A DNA stretch of 52,618 nt from an uncultured Veillonella sp. (GTDB lineage: Bacteria > Bacillota > Negativicutes > Veillonellales > Veillonellaceae): positions 1 to 52,618 of the forward strand of contig CABSJL010000011.1 of assembly GCA_902478055.1 (NCBI GenBank), read 5' to 3'. Both the position numbers and the translations under genes were made by a program. The notes under the pieces were generated by a model. It was not told the DNA's origin. It made no database searches and saw only the letters and a list, made by a program, of their open reading frames with translations. Of this stretch, positions 24,281 to 33,460 are shown piece by piece; within the stretch, counting starts at the first letter, position 1; each line of letters begins with the position of its first letter.

Positions 24281-25306
24281 ATGGGTGATATGATGGCTAA
24301 ACGACGTGCATTTTTAGATATAATTAAAGAGAAGGGCGCCCTCGTTTTGGATGGTGGCTTAGGATCAGAGTTAGAGCGTTATGGCTGTAATCTTCAGCAT
24401 AAATTATGGTCTGCTAAGATTCTTATGGACCAACCGGATATCATCAAAAAAATACATATCTCGTACTTGGCAGCCGGGGCAGATATCATTCAAAGTTCTG
24501 GATATCAAGCAACGGTAGCTGGCTTTAAAGGATTAGGTTATGGTACGGAAGAGGCCATAGAGCTCGTTAAATTATCCGTTCGTCTAGCTGTACAAGCTCG
24601 CAATGAGTTTTTAGAGGCTAAGGCGACTGGAGCACTTACATTGCGAGGGATTACACTGGGAGAAGAGACTCCAGATGGGGTTAGATATTTTTCTGAAGGT
24701 GCATTGCCTAAACCATTAGTGGCGGCTTCTGTAGGGCCATATGGCGCATTTTTAGCGGATGGATCTGAGTACCGTGGATATCCTGATGTGCAAACTGAAT
24801 ATCTAGAAGTATTCCATATTCCTCGGTTAGCATTATTCTGTGAAGAAAACCCGGATATATTATCCTTTGAAACTATTCCGTCTTATGATGAAGCCATTGC
24901 TATCGCTCGTGCTATGTCTGATCCATATACATCGCGAGGGATTCCTGGATGGATTGCCTTTTCTTGTAAAGATGGACATCATGTTTCTAGTGGTGAAACC
25001 ATCATTAAATGTGCAGAAATGATCGACAAGGTTAGACCTATAACTGGTATAGGCATCAATTGTACGAAACCAGAGTATGTAGAGTCCTTGATCAAGGATA
25101 TTCGCACTGTTACGGATAAACCAATTGCTGTATATCCAAATCTTGGTGAAAGCTATGATAGTGAAACTAAGACTTGGTATGGCGACCCTGCATCATTCGT
25201 AGATTATGTTGACGTATGGCGTAATGCTGGGGCAGAGATAATAGGTGGTTGTTGTAGAACAACACCTGAAATCATTGGTGACATAGCTAAAAAAATTCAT
25301 AAATAG
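24281..25306 (+). CDS. mmuM: Homocysteine S-methyltransferase
   Basis: 341 residues from ATG 24281; starts at 24290 or 24293 are possible too, as the best Shine-Dalgarno-like match (GAGGTAG) is some 10 bases before 24281. Family hallmarks: DGGLGSELERYG near the N-terminus, GINCTKPEYV with the first zinc Cys, and EIIGGCCRTTPEII with the Cys pair near the end. It transfers a methyl group from S-methylmethionine or SAM to homocysteine, giving methionine. It may be co-transcribed with the preceding binding-protein gene, with a hairpin in between. A terminator follows. Confidence 0.9.
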   Translation: MGDMMAKRRAFLDIIKEKGALVLDGGLGSELERYGCNLQHKLWSAKILMDQPDIIKKIHISYLAAGADIIQSSGYQATVAGFKGLGYGTEEAIELVKLSVRLAVQARNEFLEAKATGALTLRGITLGEETPDGVRYFSEGALPKPLVAASVGPYGAFLADGSEYRGYPDVQTEYLEVFHIPRLALFCEENPDILSFETIPSYDEAIAIARAMSDPYTSRGIPGWIAFSCKDGHHVSSGETIIKCAEMIDKVRPITGIGINCTKPEYVESLIKDIRTVTDKPIAVYPNLGESYDSETKTWYGDPASFVDYVDVWRNAGAEIIGGCCRTTPEIIGDIAKKIHK

Positions 25307-25331
25307 TGATATAAACTAATGATATAAACAT

Positions 25332-25369
25332 AAAAGGCTATCGATGTTAGGTCGATAGCCTTTTTCTCA
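25332..25369 (+). terminator. Intrinsic terminator of mmuM
   Basis: A stem of 12-13 bp (25332-25344 with 25352-25364) with a 7-base loop, followed by a T-rich stretch. Confidence 0.85.
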
Positions 25370-25423
25370 TTAGTCGTTTGGCAGTAGTAAAATGTAATAC
25401 TTTACAGTTTGATATAAGAGACA

Positions 25424-25457
25424 TAAAAAGAGGTGATACATTAGGTATCACCTCTTG
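25424..25457 (-). terminator. Second terminator behind tRNA-Ser
   Basis: A perfect 12-bp stem (25428-25439 with 25445-25456), 5-base loop; read on the minus strand it is followed by TTTATG. It backs up the terminator at 25468-25497. Confidence 0.65.
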
Positions 25458-25467
25458 GTTTTATATA

Positions 25468-25497
25468 ATAAAAAAGCAGTGCATAAGCACTGCTTTT
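25468..25497 (-). terminator. Terminator of tRNA-Ser
   Basis: A perfect 11-bp stem (25472-25482 with 25487-25497), 4-base loop; on the minus strand a T run follows directly, right behind the tRNA. Confidence 0.8.
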
Positions 25498-25501
25498 ACT
25501 A

Positions 25502-25592
25502 TGGCGGAGAGACAGGGATTTGAACCCTGGGTACGGGATAACCGCACACATGATTTCCAATCATGCTCCTTCAGCCGCTCGGACACCTCTCC
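25502..25592 (-). tRNA. tRNA-Ser (GGA)
   Basis: 91 bases on the minus strand, with an encoded CCA (TGG at 25502-25504). The acceptor pairs GGAGAGG with its complement, the anticodon loop reads TTGGAAA with anticodon GGA, a long variable arm typical of class II tRNAs is present, and the T loop is GGTTCAAATCC. Confidence 0.95.
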
Positions 25593-25840
25593 ATGTATTC
25601 TGTTGTGTAACAGGTACTTGTATAGTATATGAAAAAGTTAGATTTATGTCAAGCAAAAAATCGTGAAAATCTTAGACTTTCATAAGACTTTTAAACTCCA
25701 AAAATTTAGCTAAGTTTCTACTGTTAGTAGTAATAATTAAATTGTAAAAATATTACGCAACATATTGTTAAAACGTAAGATATGTATCCTTTGAAGTATA
25801 AGAAAAAGACCGCCTAAATAGGCGGCCTTTAGTTTGTATA
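25593..25840. other. AT-rich spacer with the terminator of the flavodiiron gene
   Basis: No gene is seen. It contains the upstream region of tRNA-Ser (minus strand) and, at 25805-25830, the terminator of the following minus-strand gene. Confidence 0.4.
25801..25830 (-). terminator. Terminator of the flavodiiron gene
   Basis: A 12-bp stem with one mismatch (25805-25816 with 25819-25830); on the minus strand it is followed by TTTTTCT. Confidence 0.8.
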
Positions 25841-27076
25841 TTATAATACTTCTTTGATTTCAGCTGCATCGATGGATGCTTTGATATCGTCTGCCATTTT
25901 TTCGATTTTTGGAAGATCTTCTGGTTTTAAAGAGGATTTGATATCAAGTGGTTCGGATACGATTTCAATGTCTTTGAAGTCGTTTTCAAAGTGAGCAACC
26001 ATTGTTTTCATTGCAGCAGATGCCCAAGAGTGGTTACCAATGATGGATACCTTATGGTTTTGGAAGTTAAGTGCTTTCAATTCATGAATGAAGTTTTCCA
26101 TAGTAAGGTATAGGTTCAAATTGTATGTAGGTGCAATTGTTACCAAGTTAGTGTATTTCCAAGCATCAGCGATGATGTAGGAAGCATTAGTTTTGGAAAC
26201 ATCGTAGATTTTGATATCTGTGACGCCGCGTTTGGACAATTGCTTAGCCAATTGTTGTGCAATAGCACGAGTGTTACCATACATAGAACCGAAGGCAATA
26301 ACAACACCTTTTTTACAAGCTGTGTAGCTGGACCAGTGCAAGTATTTGCGCAAGATATAATCGATAGTTTCAGGTGTACGCCAGATAGGACCATGTAGTG
26401 GAGCAATGCGTTTGATTTCAAGACCAGAAACTTTACGAATCGCATTTTGTACTTGAGGACCGTATTTACCAACTATATTTGTGTAGTAACGACGAGCTTC
26501 ATCTTCGTAGGTAGCAACGTAATCAGTTTGGTCTGCAAAGATGTTACCGTTAACTGTACCGAATGTACCGAAAGCATCTGCAGAGAATAATGTACCAGTA
26601 GATTTTTCATATGTACAAGTTACTTCTGGCCAGTGAACCATAGGCATAGTGTAGGAAACAAGTGTATGTTTACCAAGGCAAATTTCGTCGCCTTCTTTTA
26701 CAGTGTAGTATTGGTCAGGTTTTGGAGAATTGTAGAATTGCTCGAACATGCGGAATGTTGTAGCATTACCAACCATTTTACAGTTTGGATAGCGTTCCAA
26801 TGTTTCCAATAATGTTTGGCAATGGTCTGGTTCCATATGATTTACGATGATGTAATCAAGGTCGCGACCATTTAATAGATGAGTCAAGTTATCAAAGTAT
26901 TCTTCGCGAATTTCCGCATCTACAGAGTCAACAACACAAGTTTTTTCATCATCGATGAAATAGCTGTTATAGCTAACACCATTTGGAATAGGGAATAAGT
27001 TTTCAAAACGTTCTGTAGTCCAGTCATTACTACCAATCCAGTAGATATTATGGGTCATTTTCTGAGCACAATGCAT
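25841..27076 (-). CDS. fprA: Flavodiiron protein (FprA family)
   Basis: 411 residues. An N-terminal metallo-beta-lactamase-like domain with a diiron site: H80, E82, D84 (in NHMEPDH), H148 (in VHWPE), D167 (in SADAFG) and H228 (in LHGP), so the full ligand set is present. A C-terminal flavodoxin domain begins near 258 with AFGSMYGNTRAIA binding FMN. Such proteins reduce O2 to water (or NO to N2O) in the cytoplasm of anaerobes, using rubredoxin or a related donor. Start 27076 has AAAGGA at the right distance. It is monocistronic; no rubredoxin is adjacent. Confidence 0.93.
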   Translation of the reverse strand: MHCAQKMTHNIYWIGSNDWTTERFENLFPIPNGVSYNSYFIDDEKTCVVDSVDAEIREEYFDNLTHLLNGRDLDYIIVNHMEPDHCQTLLETLERYPNCKMVGNATTFRMFEQFYNSPKPDQYYTVKEGDEICLGKHTLVSYTMPMVHWPEVTCTYEKSTGTLFSADAFGTFGTVNGNIFADQTDYVATYEDEARRYYTNIVGKYGPQVQNAIRKVSGLEIKRIAPLHGPIWRTPETIDYILRKYLHWSSYTACKKGVVIAFGSMYGNTRAIAQQLAKQLSKRGVTDIKIYDVSKTNASYIIADAWKYTNLVTIAPTYNLNLYLTMENFIHELKALNFQNHKVSIIGNHSWASAAMKTMVAHFENDFKDIEIVSEPLDIKSSLKPEDLPKIEKMADDIKASIDAAEIKEVL

Positions 27077-27238
27077 AATAAAATCCTTTCTTAACTCACA
27101 TTTGTTATGTATAGGTTTACACGAATTCTCATGTTCGTAAATATATCATCAACTTATAATACTAATATTTTCGAAAAAAATCAATATTGAAAAGCCTACC
27201 CAAAGGAGTAGGCTTTCACATGAAAGAATAATCATTAA

Positions 27239-30200
27239 TTATTTAAAGTATTTTACACCGGATGTAAAGATTGGCATTTCTAATAAACCAGGAATGTTTT
27301 TACTGATACCAGTACCGCAGCGTTCGGAGTGAGCCATCTTACCGAATACGCGACCATCTGGACTATAAATGCCTTCGATAGCAGCTACAGATTGGTTTGG
27401 ATTGAAGAGGCTATCCATGGAAGCAATACCATCAAAGTCTACATATTGTGTAGCAATTTGACCAGTTTTATTGAATTCCAATACTTGTTGAGGGGAAGCG
27501 ATGAAGCGACCTTCGCCGTGAGAAATTGGCACAGTGTAGATTTCGCCCGCTTTAGCATCACTCATCCAAGGGGATTTAGTAGAAATAACTTTAGTGTTAA
27601 CCATACGAGACAAGTGACGACCGATTGTGTTGTACGTCAATGTAGGATGATCGGTGGTTAACGTTTCGATATGACCACCTGGCAACAAACCTAATTTGAT
27701 AAGGGCTTGGAAACCATTACAAATACCAAGTACTAGACCATCTTGTTTGTACAAGAGGTTTTCTAAACCTTCTGCAAGGTATGGATTGCGGAAGAGGGTA
27801 GCCATGAATTTGCCAGAACCATCTGGTTCATCACCAGCACTGAAGCCACCAGGGAACATAAGAATTTGGGATTCAGCTAATTTTGTTTTAATTACATCGA
27901 TAGATTCTTTTAATTGTTCTGGTGTTTGATTGCGAATGATTACGATATCTGTTTCTGCCCCAGCACGTTCAAAGGCACGAGCAGAGTCAAATTCGCAATT
28001 TGTACCAGGGAATACAGGGATGAGCACTTTAGGTTTAGCCCCTAAGGATGCGCTGCGAGGTTTAGCATGTTGATCGTGGATGTATGCTACCGCTTCACCA
28101 ACACCATTTGGCGCACGCATAGGGAAGATATCATTTAATGGAGCTTCATAAGCTGCTTGAATTTCCTTAAGGGATACAGATTGATCGGCCCATTCAATAA
28201 CAGGATTTGCTTGTGTTACACCTATTACTTTAAGACCTGGTAATTCTAAGAGATAGTTAACCGCTTTAATATCTACCTCTACGATAAATGCACCAAGAGC
28301 TGGTTGGAAGATAGCACGTTCCGCATATTTATCGAATTTAACACCAATGTTGTTGCCGAGCGCCATTTTGGTAACTGCTTCAGGAATGCCACCTTGGTCA
28401 ACGACATAAGCAGAGTAAACGCGACCTTTTTCAATTTGTTCTTGTAAAACTTCACAGTTTTCCTTGAAACGATCCCAATCTGGAGTGTCATCGTATGTAC
28501 GAGGTACATCGAAGAATACTAGGCGATGATCTACACCTTTAAGGTCTTGGCTTACAATGTTATCTACATGGGCTGTACCAACTGCAAAGGATACGAGGGT
28601 AGGCGGAACTGTAAGGTCCATAAAAGTACCGCTCATAGAATCTTTGCCACCAATAGCGCCGATTTCAAGTTCTTTTTGAGCTTTATAGGCACCGAGAAGG
28701 GCTGCTACAGGCTTGCCCCAAGATTCTTTAGAATTGAGGCGTTCAAAGTATTCTTGTAATGTTAAGTATGCATCTTCACGACGACCACCAAGAGCTACTA
28801 GTTTAGCTACAGATAAAAGTACTGCATATTGTGCGCCATGGTATGGACTCCAAGCAGATAATTCTGGTACGAAGCCATGTGTCATGATGCTTGCAGTTGT
28901 AGTTTCACCGTTTAATACAGGTAATTTTGCGACCATGCCTTGGGTAGGTGTTTTTTGGAACTTGCCACCGAATGGCATGAGCACTGTATTAGCACCAACA
29001 GTGCTATCGAAGCGCTCTGCTAAACCTTGTTGAGAAGCGGCATTTAAATCAGATACTGCGGCAAGCCACTTTTCTTTGAAGGTATCTGCGCTTGAAGAAC
29101 CGCGTAAGAAGTAAGAACGATCTGCTGGAGCTTTTACAACAGCCTCTTGTTGTTGGCTAGCACCGTTTGTATTTAAGAAATCACGACTAATGTCGACGAT
29201 TGTTTCGCCGTTCCAGTTCATGATAAGGCGATTTGTATCAGTTACATCAGCTACAACGGTGCACTCTAAGTTTTCTTCGTCGCAATAGGCTTTGAATGTT
29301 TCTACATCGGCTGCGGCGATGACGCAAGCCATACGCTCTTGAGATTCAGAGATGGCTAACTCTGTACCGTCAAGGCCGGCGTATTTTTTAGGAACTAGAT
29401 CAAGATTGATAGTTACACCATCTGTTAATTCACCGATAGCAACGGATACACCGCCTGCACCAAAGTCATTACAACGTTTGATGAGAGTTGTTACTTCACC
29501 GCGACGGAAGAGACGTTGAATTTTACGTTCTGTAAGGGCATTGCCTTTTTGAACCTCTGCACCACATGTGGAAAGGGATTCTACAGTATGTTCTTTAGAG
29601 GAACCAGTAGCGCCACCACAGCCATCACGGCCAGTTTTGCCGCCCAGCAATACTACTACATCGCCTGCAACTGGCACTTCACGACGTACTTGATTGCGGG
29701 GTGCAGCGCCGATAACAGCACCGATTTCCATGCGTTTAGCCACATAGCCAGGATGGTAATATTCTTTTACCTCACCAGTAGCAAGGCCGATTTGGTTACC
29801 GTAAGAGGAGTAGCCACGAGCTGCTTCTTGGGTAATTTTCTTCTGTGGTAATTTGCCTTCTAATGTATCTTCAAGGCTAGTATGAGGGTCGCCAGCGCCT
29901 GTAACGCGCATAGCTTGGTATACATAAGCACGACCGCTCAATGGATCGCGGATACAGCCACCTAAGCACGTTGCAGCACCACCAAATGGTTCGATTTCAG
30001 TAGGGTGGTTATGCGTTTCGTTTTTGAATAATAACAACCATTCTTCGGTTTTGCCGTTTACATCAACAGGAATGATGATGGTACATGCATTGATTTCATC
30101 GGATTCATCAAGATTTGTTAAACCGCCTGCATGACGCAATTCTTTAACTGCTAGTGTTGCCATGTCCATGAGGGAGCGAGCCTTTTTCTTAGTTGTATAT

Positions 30201-30979
30201 AGTTCAGCACGGCCTTCCATGTATTCTTCAAGGGCTTCTTTTACTGCACCTGTGAAACGACTATCCTCAATGGTAATATCCGTTAATTCCGTCATAAATG
30301 TAGTGTGGCGGCAGTGGTCGGACCAATAGGTGTCGAAGAGGCGAATTTCTGTAATGGTAGGATTGCGGTGTTCCACTTCTGCATATTGTTGCTTAATTAA
30401 TTTGAGGTCTGCCAATGTCATAGCGAGACCATAGCTATCGATGAGAGTTTCTAAATCAGCATCGCTCATGTCTGTAAAACCGTCGATTGTTGCCACTGGT
30501 TTAGGATCTTCTAATTCAAGGGCCAATGTAGTTGGTAATTCAAGACTCGCTTCGCGGGAATCTACTGGGTTAATGTAGTATGCTTTGATGGCCTCTTCTT
30601 GTTCTTTTGTGAAAGTACCTTCGATGGCGAATACACGAGCACATCGAACGATGTGGCCAGATGTAAGGGTGAGCATGGAAATACATTGCTCAGCACTGTC
30701 AGCACGTTGATCATATTGACCTGGCACATATTCAACAGCGAAAACGAAACCTTGTACAGCTGGGATTTCTTCTAATACTGTATCTACAGGAGGCTCGGAG
30801 AAGATAAGGTTTTTTGCAGCCTCTAAATCTTTTGCATCTACATGTTCGATATCATAACGCTCGTAGATGGTTACCCCTGTAGCAGGCATAGATAATTCCT
30901 GTTGTAAGGTTTGTAACATGCGTTGTGCTTCTTGGTTGAAAGATTCTCGTTTTGTTACGAATAATCGTTGTATAGCCAT
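27239..30979 (-). CDS. purL: Phosphoribosylformylglycinamidine synthase, single-chain
   Basis: 1246 residues from ATG 30979, which has AGGAGG upstream; an in-frame extension to 31135 crosses the promoter and is rejected. It converts FGAR to FGAM using glutamine and ATP. Synthetase domains come first (NHPTEIEPFGGAAT, then GGKTGRDGCGGATGSS), then a C-terminal class I glutaminase with the Cys in GICNGFQAL and the His in SHGEGRF. This is the fused form found in proteobacteria and many clostridia, replacing separate PurS, PurQ and PurL. It lies away from the other pur genes and on the opposite strand, divergent from a LysR regulator that may control it. Confidence 0.95.
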   Translation of the reverse strand: MAIQRLFVTKRESFNQEAQRMLQTLQQELSMPATGVTIYERYDIEHVDAKDLEAAKNLIFSEPPVDTVLEEIPAVQGFVFAVEYVPGQYDQRADSAEQCISMLTLTSGHIVRCARVFAIEGTFTKEQEEAIKAYYINPVDSREASLELPTTLALELEDPKPVATIDGFTDMSDADLETLIDSYGLAMTLADLKLIKQQYAEVEHRNPTITEIRLFDTYWSDHCRHTTFMTELTDITIEDSRFTGAVKEALEEYMEGRAELYTTKKKARSLMDMATLAVKELRHAGGLTNLDESDEINACTIIIPVDVNGKTEEWLLLFKNETHNHPTEIEPFGGAATCLGGCIRDPLSGRAYVYQAMRVTGAGDPHTSLEDTLEGKLPQKKITQEAARGYSSYGNQIGLATGEVKEYYHPGYVAKRMEIGAVIGAAPRNQVRREVPVAGDVVVLLGGKTGRDGCGGATGSSKEHTVESLSTCGAEVQKGNALTERKIQRLFRRGEVTTLIKRCNDFGAGGVSVAIGELTDGVTINLDLVPKKYAGLDGTELAISESQERMACVIAAADVETFKAYCDEENLECTVVADVTDTNRLIMNWNGETIVDISRDFLNTNGASQQQEAVVKAPADRSYFLRGSSSADTFKEKWLAAVSDLNAASQQGLAERFDSTVGANTVLMPFGGKFQKTPTQGMVAKLPVLNGETTTASIMTHGFVPELSAWSPYHGAQYAVLLSVAKLVALGGRREDAYLTLQEYFERLNSKESWGKPVAALLGAYKAQKELEIGAIGGKDSMSGTFMDLTVPPTLVSFAVGTAHVDNIVSQDLKGVDHRLVFFDVPRTYDDTPDWDRFKENCEVLQEQIEKGRVYSAYVVDQGGIPEAVTKMALGNNIGVKFDKYAERAIFQPALGAFIVEVDIKAVNYLLELPGLKVIGVTQANPVIEWADQSVSLKEIQAAYEAPLNDIFPMRAPNGVGEAVAYIHDQHAKPRSASLGAKPKVLIPVFPGTNCEFDSARAFERAGAETDIVIIRNQTPEQLKESIDVIKTKLAESQILMFPGGFSAGDEPDGSGKFMATLFRNPYLAEGLENLLYKQDGLVLGICNGFQALIKLGLLPGGHIETLTTDHPTLTYNTIGRHLSRMVNTKVISTKSPWMSDAKAGEIYTVPISHGEGRFIASPQQVLEFNKTGQIATQYVDFDGIASMDSLFNPNQSVAAIEGIYSPDGRVFGKMAHSERCGTGISKNIPGLLEMPIFTSGVKYFK

Positions 30980-31028
30980 TGTAGCCTCCTGTAATGTATA
31001 TAATTCCCTGTGGGATATTGACAAATTA

Positions 31029-31057
31029 AGTATAGTCGGTCTAGACTTATAAGTAAA
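31029..31057 (-). promoter_or_regulatory. Probable purL promoter
   Basis: On the minus strand, TTTACT (31057-31052), 17-base spacer, TATACT (31034-31029), about 50 bases before the purL start. The -35 box lies inside the palindrome at 31049-31072. Confidence 0.5.
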
Positions 31058-31072
31058 GATAATCTTACTTAT
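31049..31072. promoter_or_regulatory. 24-bp palindrome in the purL-LysR gap, candidate operator
   Basis: ATAAGTAA (31049-31056) and TTACTTAT (31065-31072) are perfect inverted arms around 8 bases. It overlaps the purL -35 box and lies between divergent purL and a LysR gene, the usual place for a LysR binding site. Confidence 0.5.
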
Positions 31073-31238
31073 GAAAAGATTAGAAATACTAATAAATATG
31101 AAAGGTTCATGAAGGTCATAAGACCTAACTTTCATGAAGATTTCTACATATTCATTATATATTGAGAGTCCATGCTTATAATATAGTAAATGATATGTAT
31201 ATTTAAAAGTAAGACACTACTATTAGTATATAACAGAG

Positions 31239-32153
31239 GTGAATAAAATGGCAGTATCTGCAGATTTATATAGAACCTTTTTAGGGGTAGGCTTATATTT
31301 ATCCTTTTCCCGTGCAGCCAAAGAATTAGGCGTTTCTCAATCCGCCATCAGCCAAAGCATTAAGCAATTAGAAGGTGAACTTAATATGCCTCTTTTTGTG
31401 CGCACTACAAAATCTGTAGGGTTCACGCCAGAAGGCAAAGAATTATTTGATACAGTAGCTAAGGCATTTTCCATTCTTGATAATGGGGTAACTCAATTAC
31501 AAGAACGTGTTAGCCAAGCTTATGAAAGCTTAAATCTGGCTGCTACAGACACATTATGTCGCCATTTCTTATTACCTTACTTCCATAAATGGCAATTGCA
31601 AGAAAGCGAAATCGGACTACATATCATTAATCGACCATCACCTGATTGTGTAGAATTAGTACTCAACAAAGAAGCGCAGTTAGCCGTCGTTAACGATTAT
31701 GAAGGCTTGCGCGATAATCCTCAACTAGAGGTAACTACATTGGCTACAATTCAAGATGTATTTGTTGGTGGTCCTGACTATAAAGGGGCAGGCTTCTTTG
31801 ATCAAGGTCGTCTTCTTAATGAGCCTATTTTGCTCTTGCATAAAGGTTCTGCGAGCCGTACATTCTTTGATGAAGTAACTCATGGCGCATGCCGTAAACC
31901 GCGCTTTGAATTGGGTAGCGTCGATGTGCTGCTTGATCTTGTAGAAATTAACATGGGGATTTCTATGTTGCCTAACCATGTAGTGCAACAAAAGATGCAA
32001 GAAGGTACAGTGGTACGTATCGATACAGATATTCCAGTGCCAACACGTGATATTGTACTTGTACGTTCTCGTTTGGTACCTCAATCTGAAGGGGCTGCGC
32101 GCTTTACATCCTTGCTCGTTAATCGTGAGAGCACTCGCGATAAGGTCTTATAA
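31239..32153 (+). CDS. LysR-family transcriptional regulator
   Basis: 304 residues (or 301 from the ATG at 31248). Winged HTH at about 10-65, with the LysR motif SFSRAAKELGVSQSAISQSIKQLEGELNMPLFVRT, then a linker helix and a co-inducer domain. It is divergent from purL and ahead of xpt, so regulation of purine genes is a reasonable guess; it could also have a target elsewhere. A terminator follows, so xpt is a separate unit. Inducer unknown. Confidence 0.88.
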   Translation: MNKMAVSADLYRTFLGVGLYLSFSRAAKELGVSQSAISQSIKQLEGELNMPLFVRTTKSVGFTPEGKELFDTVAKAFSILDNGVTQLQERVSQAYESLNLAATDTLCRHFLLPYFHKWQLQESEIGLHIINRPSPDCVELVLNKEAQLAVVNDYEGLRDNPQLEVTTLATIQDVFVGGPDYKGAGFFDQGRLLNEPILLLHKGSASRTFFDEVTHGACRKPRFELGSVDVLLDLVEINMGISMLPNHVVQQKMQEGTVVRIDTDIPVPTRDIVLVRSRLVPQSEGAARFTSLLVNRESTRDKVL

Positions 32154-32158
32154 TAATG

Positions 32159-32199
32159 AGACACACTTTATGAGAATTTTCAGAAAGTGTGTCTTTTTA
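32159..32199 (+). terminator. Intrinsic terminator of the LysR gene
   Basis: A perfect 11-bp stem (32159-32169 with 32184-32194), 14-base loop, then TTTTTAT. Confidence 0.85.
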
Positions 32200-32337
32200 T
32201 ATTTTAGAGTATTGTTATCTGTGCTATATTATATTGTTATAAACCTACTGAATTTTATAATTTAGTGTGGAAAGTTTTGAAGTCTTAAAGAGAACTGTTT
32301 TTCTAGCTGTATTGTTAAGTCTTTTACTTGATATAGG

Positions 32338-32367
32338 TTGACCCTAAGGGGTTATTTACGTTAAAAT
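32338..32367 (+). promoter_or_regulatory. Probable xpt promoter
   Basis: TTGACC (32338-32343), 18-base spacer, TAAAAT (32362-32367). The transcript leader would be only about 28 bases, too short for a purine riboswitch, and no riboswitch consensus is seen upstream. Confidence 0.4.
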
Positions 32368-32400
32368 TTAAAGATAGTTATGCTGCGGAGGTAAGAGCAC

Positions 32401-32976
32401 ATGGAATTATTAAAACAACGCATTCGTGAAGAGGGGATTGTCCTCAATAATCGCGTGCTAAAAGTCGATGGTTTCTTGAATCATCAAATCGATCCACAAT
32501 TGTTTAAAGCAATCGGTAAAGAAATCGCCGATCGTTACCGTGATGCAGGTGTACAACGTATTGTTACTATCGAAGCATCTGGCATTGCATTGGCATTGAT
32601 GGCTGCTCTTGAACTTGATGTGCCATTAGTATTTGCGCGTAAGAAAAAATCCATTCTTATGGTAGATGATGTATATCATAGTGTTGTGTACTCTTATACA
32701 AAAGAGGAAAACTATGATATTACTATTTCTAAAAAATTCTTGCCAGCCGGTGAAAAAGTGTTGATTATCGATGACTTCTTGGCATCTGGTGAGGCTGCTA
32801 TGGGTCTTGCTAAATTGGTAGAAGACGCTGGTGATGAAGTGGTTGGTATGGCAATTGCTATCGAAAAATCCTTCCAACCTGGTCGTGAACGCCTTGAAAA
32901 TGCAGGGTATCGTGTTGAGTCTTTAGTTCGTATTAAAGAATTTAAAGACAATGGTTGTGTATTTATCGAAGACTAA
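32401..32976 (+). CDS. xpt: Xanthine phosphoribosyltransferase
   Basis: 191 residues, the family's normal length. It salvages xanthine to XMP with PRPP. The PRPP-binding motif VLIIDDFLASGEA lies at about residues 121-133; the N-terminus MELLKQRIREEG and the FARKKKS loop match Xpt of Firmicutes. Start has GGAGGT. It is followed at 26 bases by two YbjN-like genes, apparently co-transcribed. No purine permease is attached, unlike the xpt-pbuX pair of Bacillus. Confidence 0.93.
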   Translation: MELLKQRIREEGIVLNNRVLKVDGFLNHQIDPQLFKAIGKEIADRYRDAGVQRIVTIEASGIALALMAALELDVPLVFARKKKSILMVDDVYHSVVYSYTKEENYDITISKKFLPAGEKVLIIDDFLASGEAAMGLAKLVEDAGDEVVGMAIAIEKSFQPGRERLENAGYRVESLVRIKEFKDNGCVFIED

Positions 32977-33002
32977 TAGTCTGATTATTTGTAGAGGGAA
33001 TT

Positions 33003-33449
33003 ATGAATCAAAAAGCAGAAAAATTTGACTTACTCGTTGCTGACCTAAATAAAGGCGGTAACTCTTGGTTTACAAAGGAAGAAATGACAGATGACCTTCA
33101 TACAGTCGTTTACCACGGCCGTTTGGATGTTCATGAGCATAGCTTGCCTGTATTTATCGTTGTGGATGATTCTGCATTCTCCTATGCACGTATTGCTATC
33201 ACAACAACATCTATTGATGAAAAAGTGATTCCTGCTGTGTTGAAAGAACTTAACACATTGAATCAAGATTATAAAGTATCTAAATACTATGTGAGCAATG
33301 AAGACAATAACATCTATATGGATGTGTCTGTTCCTGGTTTGACAGAGCAATTTGATCCTACAGTAGTAGTCAATTTATTGCTTGAAGTCGTTCAACCACA
33401 TTTAGATGCTGTACATAGAGGCATTCTTAAAGTAGCTGGTTTAGCTTAA
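33003..33449 (+). CDS. YbjN-like protein, first of a tandem pair
   Basis: 148 residues, no signal peptide or membrane segment. Alternating strands and helices (FIVVDDSAFSYARIAITT, then a helix, then a strand KVSKYYVSNEDNNIYMDVSV and a final helix) fit the YbjN / secretion-chaperone-like fold. The next gene encodes a distant paralogue. The function of such proteins is not established. It sits 26 bases behind xpt, so it is probably in the same transcript. Confidence 0.55.
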   Translation: MNQKAEKFDLLVADLNKGGNSWFTKEEMTDDLHTVVYHGRLDVHEHSLPVFIVVDDSAFSYARIAITTTSIDEKVIPAVLKELNTLNQDYKVSKYYVSNEDNNIYMDVSVPGLTEQFDPTVVVNLLLEVVQPHLDAVHRGILKVAGLA

Positions 33450-33460
33450 TAGAGGTTGTT

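Noticed and set aside
25378..25632. 84-codon frame on the plus strand
   Set aside because: It runs through tRNA-Ser on the opposite strand and two terminator hairpins; no ribosome binding site.
30980..31135. In-frame N-terminal extension of purL
   Set aside because: It crosses the purL promoter and palindrome, while MAIQRLFVTKRE at 30979 has a perfect AGGAGG and is the expected family start.
32250..32400. Purine riboswitch before xpt
   Set aside because: The conserved core of the class is absent and the predicted leader is too short.
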